From: Streptococcus sp. sy004
Lineage (GTDB): Bacteria > Bacillota > Bacilli > Lactobacillales > Streptococcaceae
NCBI RefSeq assembly: GCF_007859205.1
Contig: NZ_VOHP01000002.1
Coordinates: 62,001 to 126,000 of the forward strand
Direction: 5' to 3'
DNA length: 64,000 nucleotides
Shown here: positions 47,960 to 56,273 of the stretch, piece by piece
Layout of the letters: each line of letters opens with the position of its first letter
Numbering within the stretch: the stretch's first letter is position 1
Made by a program: the position numbers and the translations under genes
The notes under the pieces: model-generated
What the model saw: only the letters and a program-made list of their open reading frames with translations
Databases searched by the model: none
What the model was told of the DNA's origin: nothing

Positions 47960-47977
47960 TTACTTAACTTCTGTAAA
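47960..47977. repeat. Right att core within rpmG
   Basis: TTACTTAACTTCTGTAAA, overlapping the last codons and stop of rpmG on the minus strand. It differs from the left copy by one base, which makes the last codon AAG instead of AAA (both Lys). Confidence 0.8.
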
Positions 47978-48109
47978 TACAACGTGTTTGCGAAGTTTTG
48001 GTGAGTATTTTTTCAATTGAAGACGATCTGGTGTGTTACGCTTGTTCTTAGAAGTAAGGTACAAACGCTCACCTGATTCTTTATGTTCAAGAGTGATATT
48101 AACGCGCAT
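47960..48109 (-). CDS. rpmG: Ribosomal protein L33
   Basis: A 49-residue L33 ([40 protein letters not shown], ending FTEVK). It lacks the CxxC zinc motifs, so it is the zinc-independent type. It overlaps the right att core, so its last codons and stop are supplied across the integration junction; the protein is unchanged. It is co-transcribed with rpmF. Its original terminator now lies on the far side of the element. Confidence 0.97.
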
Positions 48110-48125
48110 GATAACTCCCTTCTAA

Positions 48126-48302
48126 TTAGTTAGCGTTTTTAGCAACTTTACGTCCTTTGTAATATCCTTTAAGAGATACACGGTGAGAACGTGAATAGTC
48201 ACCAGTTGTTTGATCGAATGCTACGTTAGGAGCAGCCAATTTATAGTGAGTACGACGTTTGTTTTTCTTAGCTTTTGACGTACGACGTGCAGGAACAGCC
48301 AT
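48126..48302 (-). CDS. rpmF: Ribosomal protein L32
   Basis: A 58-residue L32 ([40 protein letters not shown], ending GRKVAKNAN). No zinc-binding cysteines are present, so it is the zinc-independent type. It has AAGGAG before the ATG and is first in the rpmF-rpmG operon. Confidence 0.97.
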   Translation of the reverse strand: MAVPARRTSKAKKNKRRTHYKLAAPNVAFDQTTGDYSRSHRVSLKGYYKGRKVAKNAN

Positions 48303-48357
48303 GATAGACTCCTTTCAAAGATTAAAATATATTAGACTATCTTAGTCAACTTTTACT

Positions 48358-48386
48358 ATGATAACATAATCTTTTTGTAAAGTAAA
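48358..48386 (-). promoter_or_regulatory. rpmFG promoter
   Basis: On the minus strand: TTTACT (48386-48381), 17-nt spacer, TATCAT (48363-48358) preceded by TGT (extended -10). It lies about 55 nt before rpmF. Confidence 0.65.
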
Positions 48387-48481
48387 GTCCCTTGACAGCT
48401 TTTTTTAATTTTTTTCTAAAAGATTGAGAAACTATTCACTCACTATCTTTGAACACTTGCTTGTGTACTTCTTGGTCTTTT

Positions 48482-48506
48482 TGTTTACGCTTACAAAAGA
48501 TATAAT
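48482..48506 (+). promoter_or_regulatory. ula promoter with CcpA cre site
   Basis: 48482-48495, read on the minus strand as TGTAAGCGTAAACA, matches the cre consensus TGNAANCGNWNNCA at every fixed base. It overlaps the -35 region of a TATAAT box (48501-48506) that precedes ulaA. Glucose repression of the ascorbate operon through CcpA is expected. Confidence 0.75.
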
Positions 48507-48548
48507 AGGACTGTAAATAAGAAAAATAAAAAGAAAAGGAGTTTTAAA

Positions 48549-50003
48549 ATGGAAGTCATTTTTAACCTATTAAACTGGTTCTCGCAAAATATTTTGCAGA
48601 ATCCAGCGTTCTTTGTCGGTTTGCTCGTTCTAGTCGGTTACCTACTTTTGAAAAAACCGTTGCATGATGTTTATGCAGGATTTGTTAAAGCAACAGTTGG
48701 TTACCTTATTCTGAACGTTGGTGCAGGAGGATTGGTTACTACATTCCGTCCAATCTTGGCAGCCCTAAACTATAAATTTAAGATTGGTGCGGCAGTTATT
48801 GACCCTTACTTTGGTTTGACTGCGGCAAATACTAAAATTGCTGAGCAATTCCCAGACTTCGTTGGTGCGGCAACAACAGCTCTTTTGATTGGTTTTGGGG
48901 TTAACATTCTTTTAGTTGCTTTGCGTAAATTGACTAAAGTTAGAACCCTTTTCATTACTGGTCATATCATGGTACAACAAGCAGCAACCGTTTCTTTGAT
49001 TGTTTTGTTACTTGTGCCACAACTTCGTAGTAGTGCAGGTGTTATCGCTATCGGTGTGATTTGTGGTCTTTATTGGGCAGTCAGCTCAAATATGACTGTT
49101 GAAGCAACACAACGCTTGACAGGTGGTGGTGGTTTTGCCATCGGTCACCAACAACAATTTGCAATTTGGTTTGTTGATAAAGTTGCTCCAAAACTTGGTA
49201 AAAAAGAAGACAACTTGGATAATCTTAAATTACCAACTTTCTTGAACATCTTCCATGATACAGTAGTTGCCTCAGCAACATTGATGTTAATCTTCTTCGG
49301 AGTGATCTTAACTATCTTGGGTCCAGATGTAATGTCTAATGCAGAAGTCATCACATCAGGTACACCATTTAACCCAGCGAAACAATCATTCTTCATGTAT
49401 GTTATCCAAACAGCATTTACTTTCTCAGTGTATCTCTTTGTCTTGATGCAAGGGGTTCGCATGTTCGTTGGTGAGTTGACTAATGCCTTCCAAGGTATCT
49501 CATCTAAATTACTTCCAGGTTCATTCCCAGCGGTTGACGTTGCAGCATCTTATGGTTTTGGTTCACCAAACGCAGTTCTTTCAGGATTTGCAGTTGGTTT
49601 GATTGGTCAATTGATCACAATCGTTCTCTTGATTGTCTTCAAAAACCCAGTATTGATCATCACAGGTTTCGTTCCAGTATTCTTTGATAATGCGGCAATC
49701 GCAGTTTACGCAGACAAGCGTGGAGGTTGGAAAGCAGCAGTTATTCTATCATTTATCTCTGGTGTGCTTCAAGTAGCTCTTGGTGCAGTTGCAGTAGGCC
49801 TACTTGACTTGGCAGCATACGGTGGTTATCACGGAAATATCGACTTTGAATTCCCATGGTTGCCATTTGCATACCTATTCAAATATCTTGGCTTGGCTGG
49901 TTATGTATTGGTTTGTGTATTCTTATTGGTTATCCCACAACTTCAATTTGCCAAAGCGAAAGATAAAGAAGCTTACTATCGTGGTGAAGCTCAAGGCGAA
50001 TAA
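48549..50003 (+). CDS. ulaA: PTS L-ascorbate transporter, IIC component
   Basis: A 484-residue polytopic membrane protein of the UlaA/SgaT family (LLNWFSQNILQNPAFFVGL at the start, GHIMVQQAATVSLIVLL, GGGGFAIGHQQQFAIWF, DNAAIAVYADKRGGWKAA). It forms the membrane channel that phosphorylates L-ascorbate during uptake. It is the first gene of ulaABCDEF, with AAAGGAG before the ATG. Confidence 0.97.
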   Translation: MEVIFNLLNWFSQNILQNPAFFVGLLVLVGYLLLKKPLHDVYAGFVKATVGYLILNVGAGGLVTTFRPILAALNYKFKIGAAVIDPYFGLTAANTKIAEQFPDFVGAATTALLIGFGVNILLVALRKLTKVRTLFITGHIMVQQAATVSLIVLLLVPQLRSSAGVIAIGVICGLYWAVSSNMTVEATQRLTGGGGFAIGHQQQFAIWFVDKVAPKLGKKEDNLDNLKLPTFLNIFHDTVVASATLMLIFFGVILTILGPDVMSNAEVITSGTPFNPAKQSFFMYVIQTAFTFSVYLFVLMQGVRMFVGELTNAFQGISSKLLPGSFPAVDVAASYGFGSPNAVLSGFAVGLIGQLITIVLLIVFKNPVLIITGFVPVFFDNAAIAVYADKRGGWKAAVILSFISGVLQVALGAVAVGLLDLAAYGGYHGNIDFEFPWLPFAYLFKYLGLAGYVLVCVFLLVIPQLQFAKAKDKEAYYRGEAQGE

Positions 50004-50046
50004 TTTAATAAACGATTAGAAATTGATTTGACAGGAGGAAAATACA

Positions 50047-50328
50047 ATGGTTAAAGTTCTTACAGCATGTGGTAATGGTATGGGATCATCAATGGTGATC
50101 AAAATGAAAGTAGAAAATGCTCTTCGTGGTCTAGGCGTAACTAACTTTGAGTCTGCATCATGTTCAGTTGGTGAAGCTAAAGGATTAGCTGGTGGTTATG
50201 ATATTATCGTCGCTTCAAATCACCTCATTAGCGAGTTAGAAGGTCGCACCAATGGTAAATTGATTGGTCTTGACAATTTGATGGATGATAATGAAATCAA
50301 AACAAAATTGGAAGCAGCATTGAAATAA
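50047..50328 (+). CDS. ulaB: PTS L-ascorbate transporter, IIB component
   Basis: A 93-residue IIB protein. The phosphorylated cysteine is in the loop ACGNGMGSSMV (residue 8). It carries the phosphate from UlaC to ascorbate at UlaA. AGGAGG is in front of the ATG; a stem-loop follows before ulaC. Confidence 0.96.
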   Translation: MVKVLTACGNGMGSSMVIKMKVENALRGLGVTNFESASCSVGEAKGLAGGYDIIVASNHLISELEGRTNGKLIGLDNLMDDNEIKTKLEAALK

Positions 50329-50339
50329 TAGAGATGGCG

Positions 50340-50364
50340 GGGGCTTTCATGAAACGAAAGCCCC
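50340..50364 (+). other. Stem-loop between ulaB and ulaC
   Basis: GGGGCTTTC / GAAAGCCCC with a 7-nt loop and no T run. It is likely an RNA processing or stability element that lets the IIB and IIA genes be expressed at different levels; inference only. Confidence 0.6.
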
Positions 50365-50387
50365 TCTGTTAATGGGAGGAAATACTT

Positions 50388-50873
50388 ATGAACTTGAAAA
50401 AATCATTCACTGAAAATAATTCGATTCGTCTTGGTTTGACAGCTACAACTTGGCAAGAGGCTGTTAAGTTGGCAGTTAACCCTTTGATTGAGAGTGGTGC
50501 TGTTACAGAAACCTACTATGAAAATATCATTGCGTCAACAGAAGAGCATGGCCCTTATTATATCCTAATGCCAGGTATGGCAATGCCACATGCTCAGGCA
50601 GGTGAAGGTGTTAATCGTGATTCATTCTCTTTGATTACCTTGACAGAGCCAGTAACCTTCTCAGACGGTAAGGAAGTATCAGTCCTTCTCACACTTGCTG
50701 CAACATCAGCAGCGATTCACACATCCGTAGCGATTCCACAAATCATTGCTCTTTTTGAATTGGAAAATTCAATCGAGCGTCTAGTGGCATGCCAAAGTCC
50801 TGAAGAAGTGCTAGCTATGGTTGAAGAATCAAAAAATAGCCCATATCTTGAAGGTCTTGACTTGGATAGCTAA
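50388..50873 (+). CDS. ulaC: PTS L-ascorbate transporter, IIA component
   Basis: A 161-residue IIA protein of the mannitol/fructose type with the phosphorylated His in MPGMAMPHAQAGEGV (about residue 67). It receives phosphate from HPr and passes it to UlaB. It is in the ula operon after a stem-loop, with GGGAGG before the ATG. Confidence 0.95.
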   Translation: MNLKKSFTENNSIRLGLTATTWQEAVKLAVNPLIESGAVTETYYENIIASTEEHGPYYILMPGMAMPHAQAGEGVNRDSFSLITLTEPVTFSDGKEVSVLLTLAATSAAIHTSVAIPQIIALFELENSIERLVACQSPEEVLAMVEESKNSPYLEGLDLDS

Positions 50874-50910
50874 GATAGGCTTGTTGAATAAATAGAAAAG
50901 AGGAGAAAAA

Positions 50911-51576
50911 ATGACAAAACATATTCCAAATTTACAAGTTGCCCTTGACCACTCTGACTTGAAAGGTGCTGTTAAGGCTGCCGTTGCAGTTGGTACAGAA
51001 GTTGATATTATTGAGGCAGGAACAGTTTGCTTACTTCAAGTGGGAAGTGAGTTGGTAGAAGTTCTTCGCAATCTGTTTCCAGATAAGATTATTGTGGCAG
51101 ATACCAAGTGTGCAGACGCTGGTGGCACGATTGCTAAAAACAATGCCGTGCGTGGTGCTGACTGGATGACGTGTATCTGTTCAGCAACCATTCCAACCAT
51201 GTCAGCAGCCCTTAAAGCCATCCAAGAAGTAAATGGCGATAAGGGAGAAATTCAAATTGAGTTGTATGGTGACTGGACTTATGAACAAGCTCAATTATGG
51301 TTGGATGCAGGCATTTCTCAAGCCATTTACCATCAATCTCGTGACGCCCTTCTTGCCGGTGAAACTTGGGGTGAAAAAGACCTTAACAAAGTTAAGAAAT
51401 TGATTGACATGGGCTTCCGTGTATCAGTTACAGGTGGTCTTGATGTGGATACCTTGAAATTGTTTGAAGGTGTTGATGTTTATACCTTTATCGCTGGTCG
51501 TGGTATTACCGAAGCAGAAAATCCTGCACAAGCAGCTCGTGAATTCAAGGATGAAATCCGTCGTATTTGGGGGTAG
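50911..51576 (+). CDS. ulaD: 3-keto-L-gulonate-6-phosphate decarboxylase
   Basis: A 221-residue beta/alpha barrel of the orotidine-phosphate decarboxylase superfamily: LQVALDHSDL at the start, VADTKCADAG with catalytic Asp and Lys, SVTGGLD and FIAGRGI at the phosphate site. It turns 3-keto-L-gulonate-6-P into L-xylulose-5-P. Confidence 0.95.
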   Translation: MTKHIPNLQVALDHSDLKGAVKAAVAVGTEVDIIEAGTVCLLQVGSELVEVLRNLFPDKIIVADTKCADAGGTIAKNNAVRGADWMTCICSATIPTMSAALKAIQEVNGDKGEIQIELYGDWTYEQAQLWLDAGISQAIYHQSRDALLAGETWGEKDLNKVKKLIDMGFRVSVTGGLDVDTLKLFEGVDVYTFIAGRGITEAENPAQAAREFKDEIRRIWG

Positions 51577-51579
51577 GCC

Positions 51580-52443
51580 ATGAAACGTCCAATTGGTATT
51601 TATGAAAAAGCAACGCCAAAACAGTTTACTTGGTTAGAGCGTTTGAATTTTGCTAAAGAACTCGGTTTTGATTTTGTTGAAATGTCTGTGGATGAATCAG
51701 ACGATCGTTTGGCTCGCCTAAATTGGAGTAAAGAAGAGCGTTTGGAAGTTGTTAAGGCCATTTATGAAACAGGCGTGCGTATTCCAACCATCTGTTTCTC
51801 AGGTCATCGTCGTTACCCACTAGGTTCAAACGATCCAGAACTGGAAGCCAAATCACTGGAAACTATGAAACAATGTATTGAGTTGGCTCAAGATTTGGGT
51901 GTTCGTACCATTCAGTTGGCTGGTTATGACGTTTACTACGAAAAAAAATCGCCAGAAACCAGAGCACGTTTCTTGAAAAACCTACGCTTGGCGTGTGACT
52001 GGGCTGAAGCAGCTCAAGTTATGCTAGCCATCGAGATTATGGATGATCCATTTATTAACTCGATTGAAAAGTACCTAGCCATTGAAAAAGAAATTGATTC
52101 GCCATATCTCTTTGTTTACCCAGATACTGGAAATGTGTCTGCTTGGCATAATGATATTTATAGTGAATTTTTACTTGGTCATCGTTCAATTGCAGCCCTT
52201 CATCTAAAAGACACTTATGCTGTCACAGAAAGCTCTAAGGGGCAATTCCGTGATGTGCCGTTTGGTCAAGGTTGCGTTGATTGGGAAAATATGTTTGCCG
52301 TTTTGAAAGAAACCAATTATAATGGCCCATTCTTGATTGAAATGTGGTCTGAAAATTGTGAAACAGTGGAAGAAACGCGTGCAGCAATTAAAGAAGCACA
52401 AGAGTTTCTATACCCATTGATTGAGAAAGCGGGGTTATTCTAA
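51580..52443 (+). CDS. ulaE: L-xylulose/L-ribulose-5-phosphate 3-epimerase
   Basis: A 287-residue xylose-isomerase-like barrel (GIYEKATPKQFTWLERLNFA, ICFSGHRRYPLGS, IQLAGYDVYYE, VYPDTGNVSAW). It converts L-xylulose-5-P to L-ribulose-5-P. It starts 3 nt after the ulaD stop and is followed by ulaF after one base. Confidence 0.95.
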   Translation: MKRPIGIYEKATPKQFTWLERLNFAKELGFDFVEMSVDESDDRLARLNWSKEERLEVVKAIYETGVRIPTICFSGHRRYPLGSNDPELEAKSLETMKQCIELAQDLGVRTIQLAGYDVYYEKKSPETRARFLKNLRLACDWAEAAQVMLAIEIMDDPFINSIEKYLAIEKEIDSPYLFVYPDTGNVSAWHNDIYSEFLLGHRSIAALHLKDTYAVTESSKGQFRDVPFGQGCVDWENMFAVLKETNYNGPFLIEMWSENCETVEETRAAIKEAQEFLYPLIEKAGLF

Positions 52444-52444
52444 T

Positions 52445-53161
52445 ATGCCAAAATCATTAGCAGAAATGCGTCAACGTGTTTATGAAGCCAATGTTTCCCT
52501 ACCAGAACATGGTCTAGTGAAGTTTACTTGGGGTAATGTTTCTGAAGTTTGCCGTGAACTTGGTCGTATTGTGATCAAACCTTCTGGTGTGGATTATGAC
52601 AAACTCAGCCCAGAAAATATGGTAGTCACTGACTTGGATGGTAATGTGGTTGAGGGTGACTTGAATCCATCGTCTGACCTGGCGACCCATGTTGCTCTCT
52701 ATAAGGCTTGGCCAGAAATTGGAGCAGTGGTTCACACGCACTCAACAGAAGCAGTGGGCTGGGCACAAGCAGGTCGTGATATTCCTTTTTATGGGACAAC
52801 TCATGCGGATTACTTCTACGGACCTGTTCCATGTGCACGTTCGTTAACGGCTGATGAAGTTAATTCAGCCTATGAAAAAGAAACAGGTGCAGTGATTGTT
52901 GAAACCTTTGCAGAGCGTGGCATTGACCCAGTTGCCGTACCAGGTATTGTGGTGCGTAATCATGGCCCATTTACCTGGGGGAAAGATCCTGCACAAGCAG
53001 TATATCATTCAGTCGTGCTAGAAGAAGTGGCACGCATGAATCGCTACACTGAACAAATCAATCCACAAGTGGAACCAGCTCCGCAATATATCATGGATAA
53101 GCATTATCTGCGTAAACATGGTCCTAATGCTTATTATGGGCAAAAAGGAGATGCACATTAA
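52445..53161 (+). CDS. ulaF: L-ribulose-5-phosphate 4-epimerase
   Basis: A 238-residue class II aldolase-type epimerase (AraD/UlaF) with the zinc-binding region VVHTHSTEAVGWAQ and VRNHGPFTWG, and KPSGVDYDKLSPENMVV. It makes D-xylulose-5-P, which enters the pentose phosphate pathway where the transketolase at 56274 acts. The longer open frame overlapping ulaE is less likely than ATG 52445. It is the last gene of the operon; a terminator follows. Confidence 0.95.
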   Translation: MPKSLAEMRQRVYEANVSLPEHGLVKFTWGNVSEVCRELGRIVIKPSGVDYDKLSPENMVVTDLDGNVVEGDLNPSSDLATHVALYKAWPEIGAVVHTHSTEAVGWAQAGRDIPFYGTTHADYFYGPVPCARSLTADEVNSAYEKETGAVIVETFAERGIDPVAVPGIVVRNHGPFTWGKDPAQAVYHSVVLEEVARMNRYTEQINPQVEPAPQYIMDKHYLRKHGPNAYYGQKGDAH

Positions 53162-53167
53162 AAAAAT

Positions 53168-53199
53168 GAAAAGTCTAGTGTAATCGACTAGGCTTTTTT
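53168..53199 (+). terminator. Terminator after the ula operon
   Basis: AAAAGTCTAGT pairs with ACTAGGCTTTT across a 7-nt loop, then T residues. Confidence 0.75.
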
Positions 53200-53283
53200 G
53201 TGGATTTGCTAAGTGATGGTCCTTAGCGTTATAAAATTTAGTATCTATGCTATAATGGAGATGAAAGAGAAAGGAAATCACTT

Positions 53284-54975
53284 ATGATTTTATTGGATAA
53301 AAGTAGTTGCGATTTATTACGCTACCTCATTCAGCTTGATCATCCAGAAACGGTTATGGCCATTAGTCGTGCGATGGAGCAGTCACGGCGAAAGATTTAT
53401 TATCACTTAGAAAAAATCAATGACGCCTTGCCAGAAACGGTTAATCCGCTTGTCAGTCAACCTCGGATTGGCTTGTTATTGGATGCCAATCAAAAGAAAG
53501 CTTGTCAAAAACTTTTGGATGAGGTGGCGGCAGATAGTTATATCATGAGTATTGACGAACGTATTCAGTTGATGCTAGTTTATATTGCCGTGTCTCCAGC
53601 TCGTGTCACCATTGAAAAATTGATGGAATTAACCGATGTGTCACGCAATACAGTTCTTAATGACCTCAATGACATTCGCTATCGTCTGTCACAAGAGCAG
53701 TATAAGGTTAACCTTTATGCCAACAAATCGCAAGGCTATTTTCTTCAATGTCACCCAATCAATAAAATCCAATATGTTCATTCCTTTCTTTATGATATTT
53801 TTAATGAAGCCAGTGATAGCTTTATCAATATTTTACGAGAAAAATTAGCTTTGATTTTTGGTCAAGAAGAGCTTTTGTCCGATCAAGTGCAAGATTTTCT
53901 ATTGATAGAACTGAGCCAGAGAGAACATGAATTGGGTAAAAAAATCAACCGTTCAGAAGTCAAGATGATGTTACGCATTTTGCCTTATCTACTCTTGTCT
54001 TATCACAATATGGATTTGACCACAGAAGATATGGCAGATATTGAACAAAAATTTTCTCCTGTCTATGAGAGAATTGAGTATCAAGTGGCTAAGGCCCTAA
54101 GCCAGTCCATTTGGGAGCGAATAGGTATTGCTTTAGATGATGTTGATACTTGCCTGATAGCAGTTTTACTATTATCTTATCGAAAGGATAAGGATACCCA
54201 TATTAGCAGCAAGGATTTCTTGGAAATGACCAAGACCTTAACTACCTTCATTGAAGCCTTTGAAGAAGCTTGTGGTACAATTATTTTGAATCAAGAAGAT
54301 TTAAATAAACGTTTGTTGACGCATGTTAAGTCTCTCATTTTTCGTAAACAATATGGTATTTTATCTAAAAATCCGCTCACCAAACACATCAAAGAAAAAT
54401 ATCAACAAGTTTTTCAAGCAGTGAAAAAAGTATCTGCCATTTTAGAAGAAGCCTGGCAACTTGAATTGAATGATGATGATTTGGCTTACCTTACCATTCA
54501 TTTTGGTGGGTATATCAACCATTTTCAACTAACGTCTGGTCCAGTCTTACCCAAGCAAGTTTATATCATTTGTGACGACGGGGTTGCCATGCAAAAATTG
54601 CTCCTAAAACAGTGTCAAGATTACTTACCAGTCAATAGTATTCAGGCGATTTTTACTAGCGAGCAATTCAAAAGTGTTGAAGATTTATTGGTGGCAGATG
54701 TTTTGATTTCAACCAGTGATGCTTTTGAAACACAGTTTCCTTTAATTCAAGTACATCCTATTTTATCGCCTGAGGACGTTAGAAAACTTCAACAATTTTC
54801 TCGCCAACATGATTTTAGTCATCGCTTGCCTTATTTTGAAGAACAAATCAATCAATTATTACTCCCCCATTTATCTCAATCAGACCAAGCTCAAAACCTA
54901 AGTCAAGCCATTTGTCGTTTGTTTGAAGATCAAGTTTTAGCAAGTCATTTTCAAGGTGTGACAAGTGAACACTGA
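53284..54975 (+). CDS. PRD-domain transcriptional regulator, probable ula operon activator
   Basis: A 563-residue BglG/MtlR-type regulator: two N-terminal HTH segments (about 1-150; LMELTDVSRNTVLNDLNDIR is the second), two PRD domains (about 180-400; phosphorylatable His expected in YHNMDLT and KHIKEKY regions), and a IIB-like domain (about 415-505, VYIICDDGVAMQKLL) with Cys. There is no clear C-terminal IIA domain. It reads the PTS state and probably activates the ula genes that flank it. It has its own TATAAT about 35 nt upstream. Confidence 0.87.
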   Translation: MILLDKSSCDLLRYLIQLDHPETVMAISRAMEQSRRKIYYHLEKINDALPETVNPLVSQPRIGLLLDANQKKACQKLLDEVAADSYIMSIDERIQLMLVYIAVSPARVTIEKLMELTDVSRNTVLNDLNDIRYRLSQEQYKVNLYANKSQGYFLQCHPINKIQYVHSFLYDIFNEASDSFINILREKLALIFGQEELLSDQVQDFLLIELSQREHELGKKINRSEVKMMLRILPYLLLSYHNMDLTTEDMADIEQKFSPVYERIEYQVAKALSQSIWERIGIALDDVDTCLIAVLLLSYRKDKDTHISSKDFLEMTKTLTTFIEAFEEACGTIILNQEDLNKRLLTHVKSLIFRKQYGILSKNPLTKHIKEKYQQVFQAVKKVSAILEEAWQLELNDDDLAYLTIHFGGYINHFQLTSGPVLPKQVYIICDDGVAMQKLLLKQCQDYLPVNSIQAIFTSEQFKSVEDLLVADVLISTSDAFETQFPLIQVHPILSPEDVRKLQQFSRQHDFSHRLPYFEEQINQLLLPHLSQSDQAQNLSQAICRLFEDQVLASHFQGVTSEH

Positions 54976-55069
54976 CTTGTGTAAGACTTGGTCTTTTTCT
55001 TTTTCTTGTCATTTACTATAATAAAAAAGTAAAGAAACTTATTTATTATTGTTTTGAGGAGGAACACAA

Positions 55070-56161
55070 ATGGCTAATGTAAAAGATATTACAAGAGAAT
55101 CTTGGATTTTAAGCACTTTCCCAGAATGGGGCACATGGTTAAATGAAGAAATTGAAGAAGAAGTTGTCCCAGCAGATAATTTTGCGATGTGGTGGCTAGG
55201 AAACTGTGGAGTTTGGGTGAAAACACCAGGTGGCGCTAACTTAGTTATGGATTTATGGTCAGCTCGTGGCAAATCAACTAAAAAAGTAAAAGACATGGTT
55301 CGTGGTCACCAAATGGCTAATATGGCAGGTGTGCGTAAATTGCAACCAAACCTCCGTGTGCAACCAATGGTTATTGATCCATTTGCTATTAACGAGTTGG
55401 ATTACTATTTGGTTTCTCATTTCCATAGTGATCATATTGATATCAATACAGCAGCGGCAATTATCAACAATCCAAAACTTGATCATGTTAAATTTGTTGG
55501 TCCTTACGAATGTGGTGAGATTTGGAAAAAATGGGGTGTTCCAGAAGATCGTATCATCGTTGTGAAACCAGGTGATAGCTTCGAGTTTAAAGATGTCAAA
55601 GTTCATGCCGTTGAATCATTTGACCGTACTTGCTTGGTAACTCTACCAGTAGAAGGTGCAGAAGAAGCTGGTGGTGAATTGAGTGGACTTGCTGTTACTG
55701 ATGAAGAAATGGCCCGTAAGGCAGTTAACTATGTCTTTGAAACACCAGGTGGAACAATCTACCATGGAGCAGACTCTCACTTCTCTAATTACTTTGCTAA
55801 ACATGGTAAAGACTTTGAGATTGACGTTGCCCTAAATAACTACGGTGAAAACCCAATCGGTATCCAAGACAAGATGACTTCTGTTGACCTTCTTCGTATG
55901 GCAGAAAATCTTCGTGCTAAAGTAATTATCCCAGTTCACTATGACATCTGGTCAAACTTTATGGCGTCAACCGATGAAATCTTAGAATTGTGGAAAATGC
56001 GTAAAGAACGTTTACAATACAAATTCCATCCATTTATTTGGGAAGTTGGTGGTAAATACACTTATCCACAAGATAAAGATATTATCGAATACCATCACCC
56101 ACGCGGATTTGATGATTGCTTCGAACAAGATTCTAATATCCAATTCAAAGCTTTACTATAA
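55070..56161 (+). CDS. ulaG: L-ascorbate-6-phosphate lactonase
   Basis: A 363-residue metallo-beta-lactamase-fold enzyme with the metal motif HFHSDHID (about residue 116) and HGADSHFSN. It opens the lactone of L-ascorbate-6-phosphate, the step before UlaD. It is transcribed separately from ulaA-F, after the regulator, with GGAGG before the ATG and a terminator behind. Confidence 0.96.
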   Translation: MANVKDITRESWILSTFPEWGTWLNEEIEEEVVPADNFAMWWLGNCGVWVKTPGGANLVMDLWSARGKSTKKVKDMVRGHQMANMAGVRKLQPNLRVQPMVIDPFAINELDYYLVSHFHSDHIDINTAAAIINNPKLDHVKFVGPYECGEIWKKWGVPEDRIIVVKPGDSFEFKDVKVHAVESFDRTCLVTLPVEGAEEAGGELSGLAVTDEEMARKAVNYVFETPGGTIYHGADSHFSNYFAKHGKDFEIDVALNNYGENPIGIQDKMTSVDLLRMAENLRAKVIIPVHYDIWSNFMASTDEILELWKMRKERLQYKFHPFIWEVGGKYTYPQDKDIIEYHHPRGFDDCFEQDSNIQFKALL

Positions 56162-56179
56162 TCAATTGGTTTGAAAACC

Positions 56180-56214
56180 ATATCCGCCTATCCTTGCGAT
56201 AAGCGGATATTTTT
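56180..56214 (+). terminator. Terminator after ulaG
   Basis: ATATCCGC / GCGGATAT with a long loop, followed by TTTTTG. Confidence 0.75.
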
Positions 56215-56273
56215 GTTAATATTAAAATGTAAGAGCTTACCAAGTTGTAGCTTAAAATAGAAAGGAATTTTAC

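Larger units (their letters stand above)
35233..47977. mobile_element. Integrative and mobilizable element in the 3' end of rpmG
   Basis: The element is bounded by an 18-bp direct repeat with one mismatch (35233-35250 and 47960-47977) that is the last codons and stop of rpmG. It encodes a tyrosine integrase, an excisionase-like HTH protein, a Rep_2-type Rep/relaxase with a hairpin nick site, a TcpA-like ATPase, a membrane protein, a sigma-like protein, a type III toxin-antitoxin module, an Rgg regulator and a surface-protein operon. There are no VirB4 or other type IV secretion genes, so it probably relies on a helper conjugative element. Size is about 12.7 kb. Confidence 0.88.
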
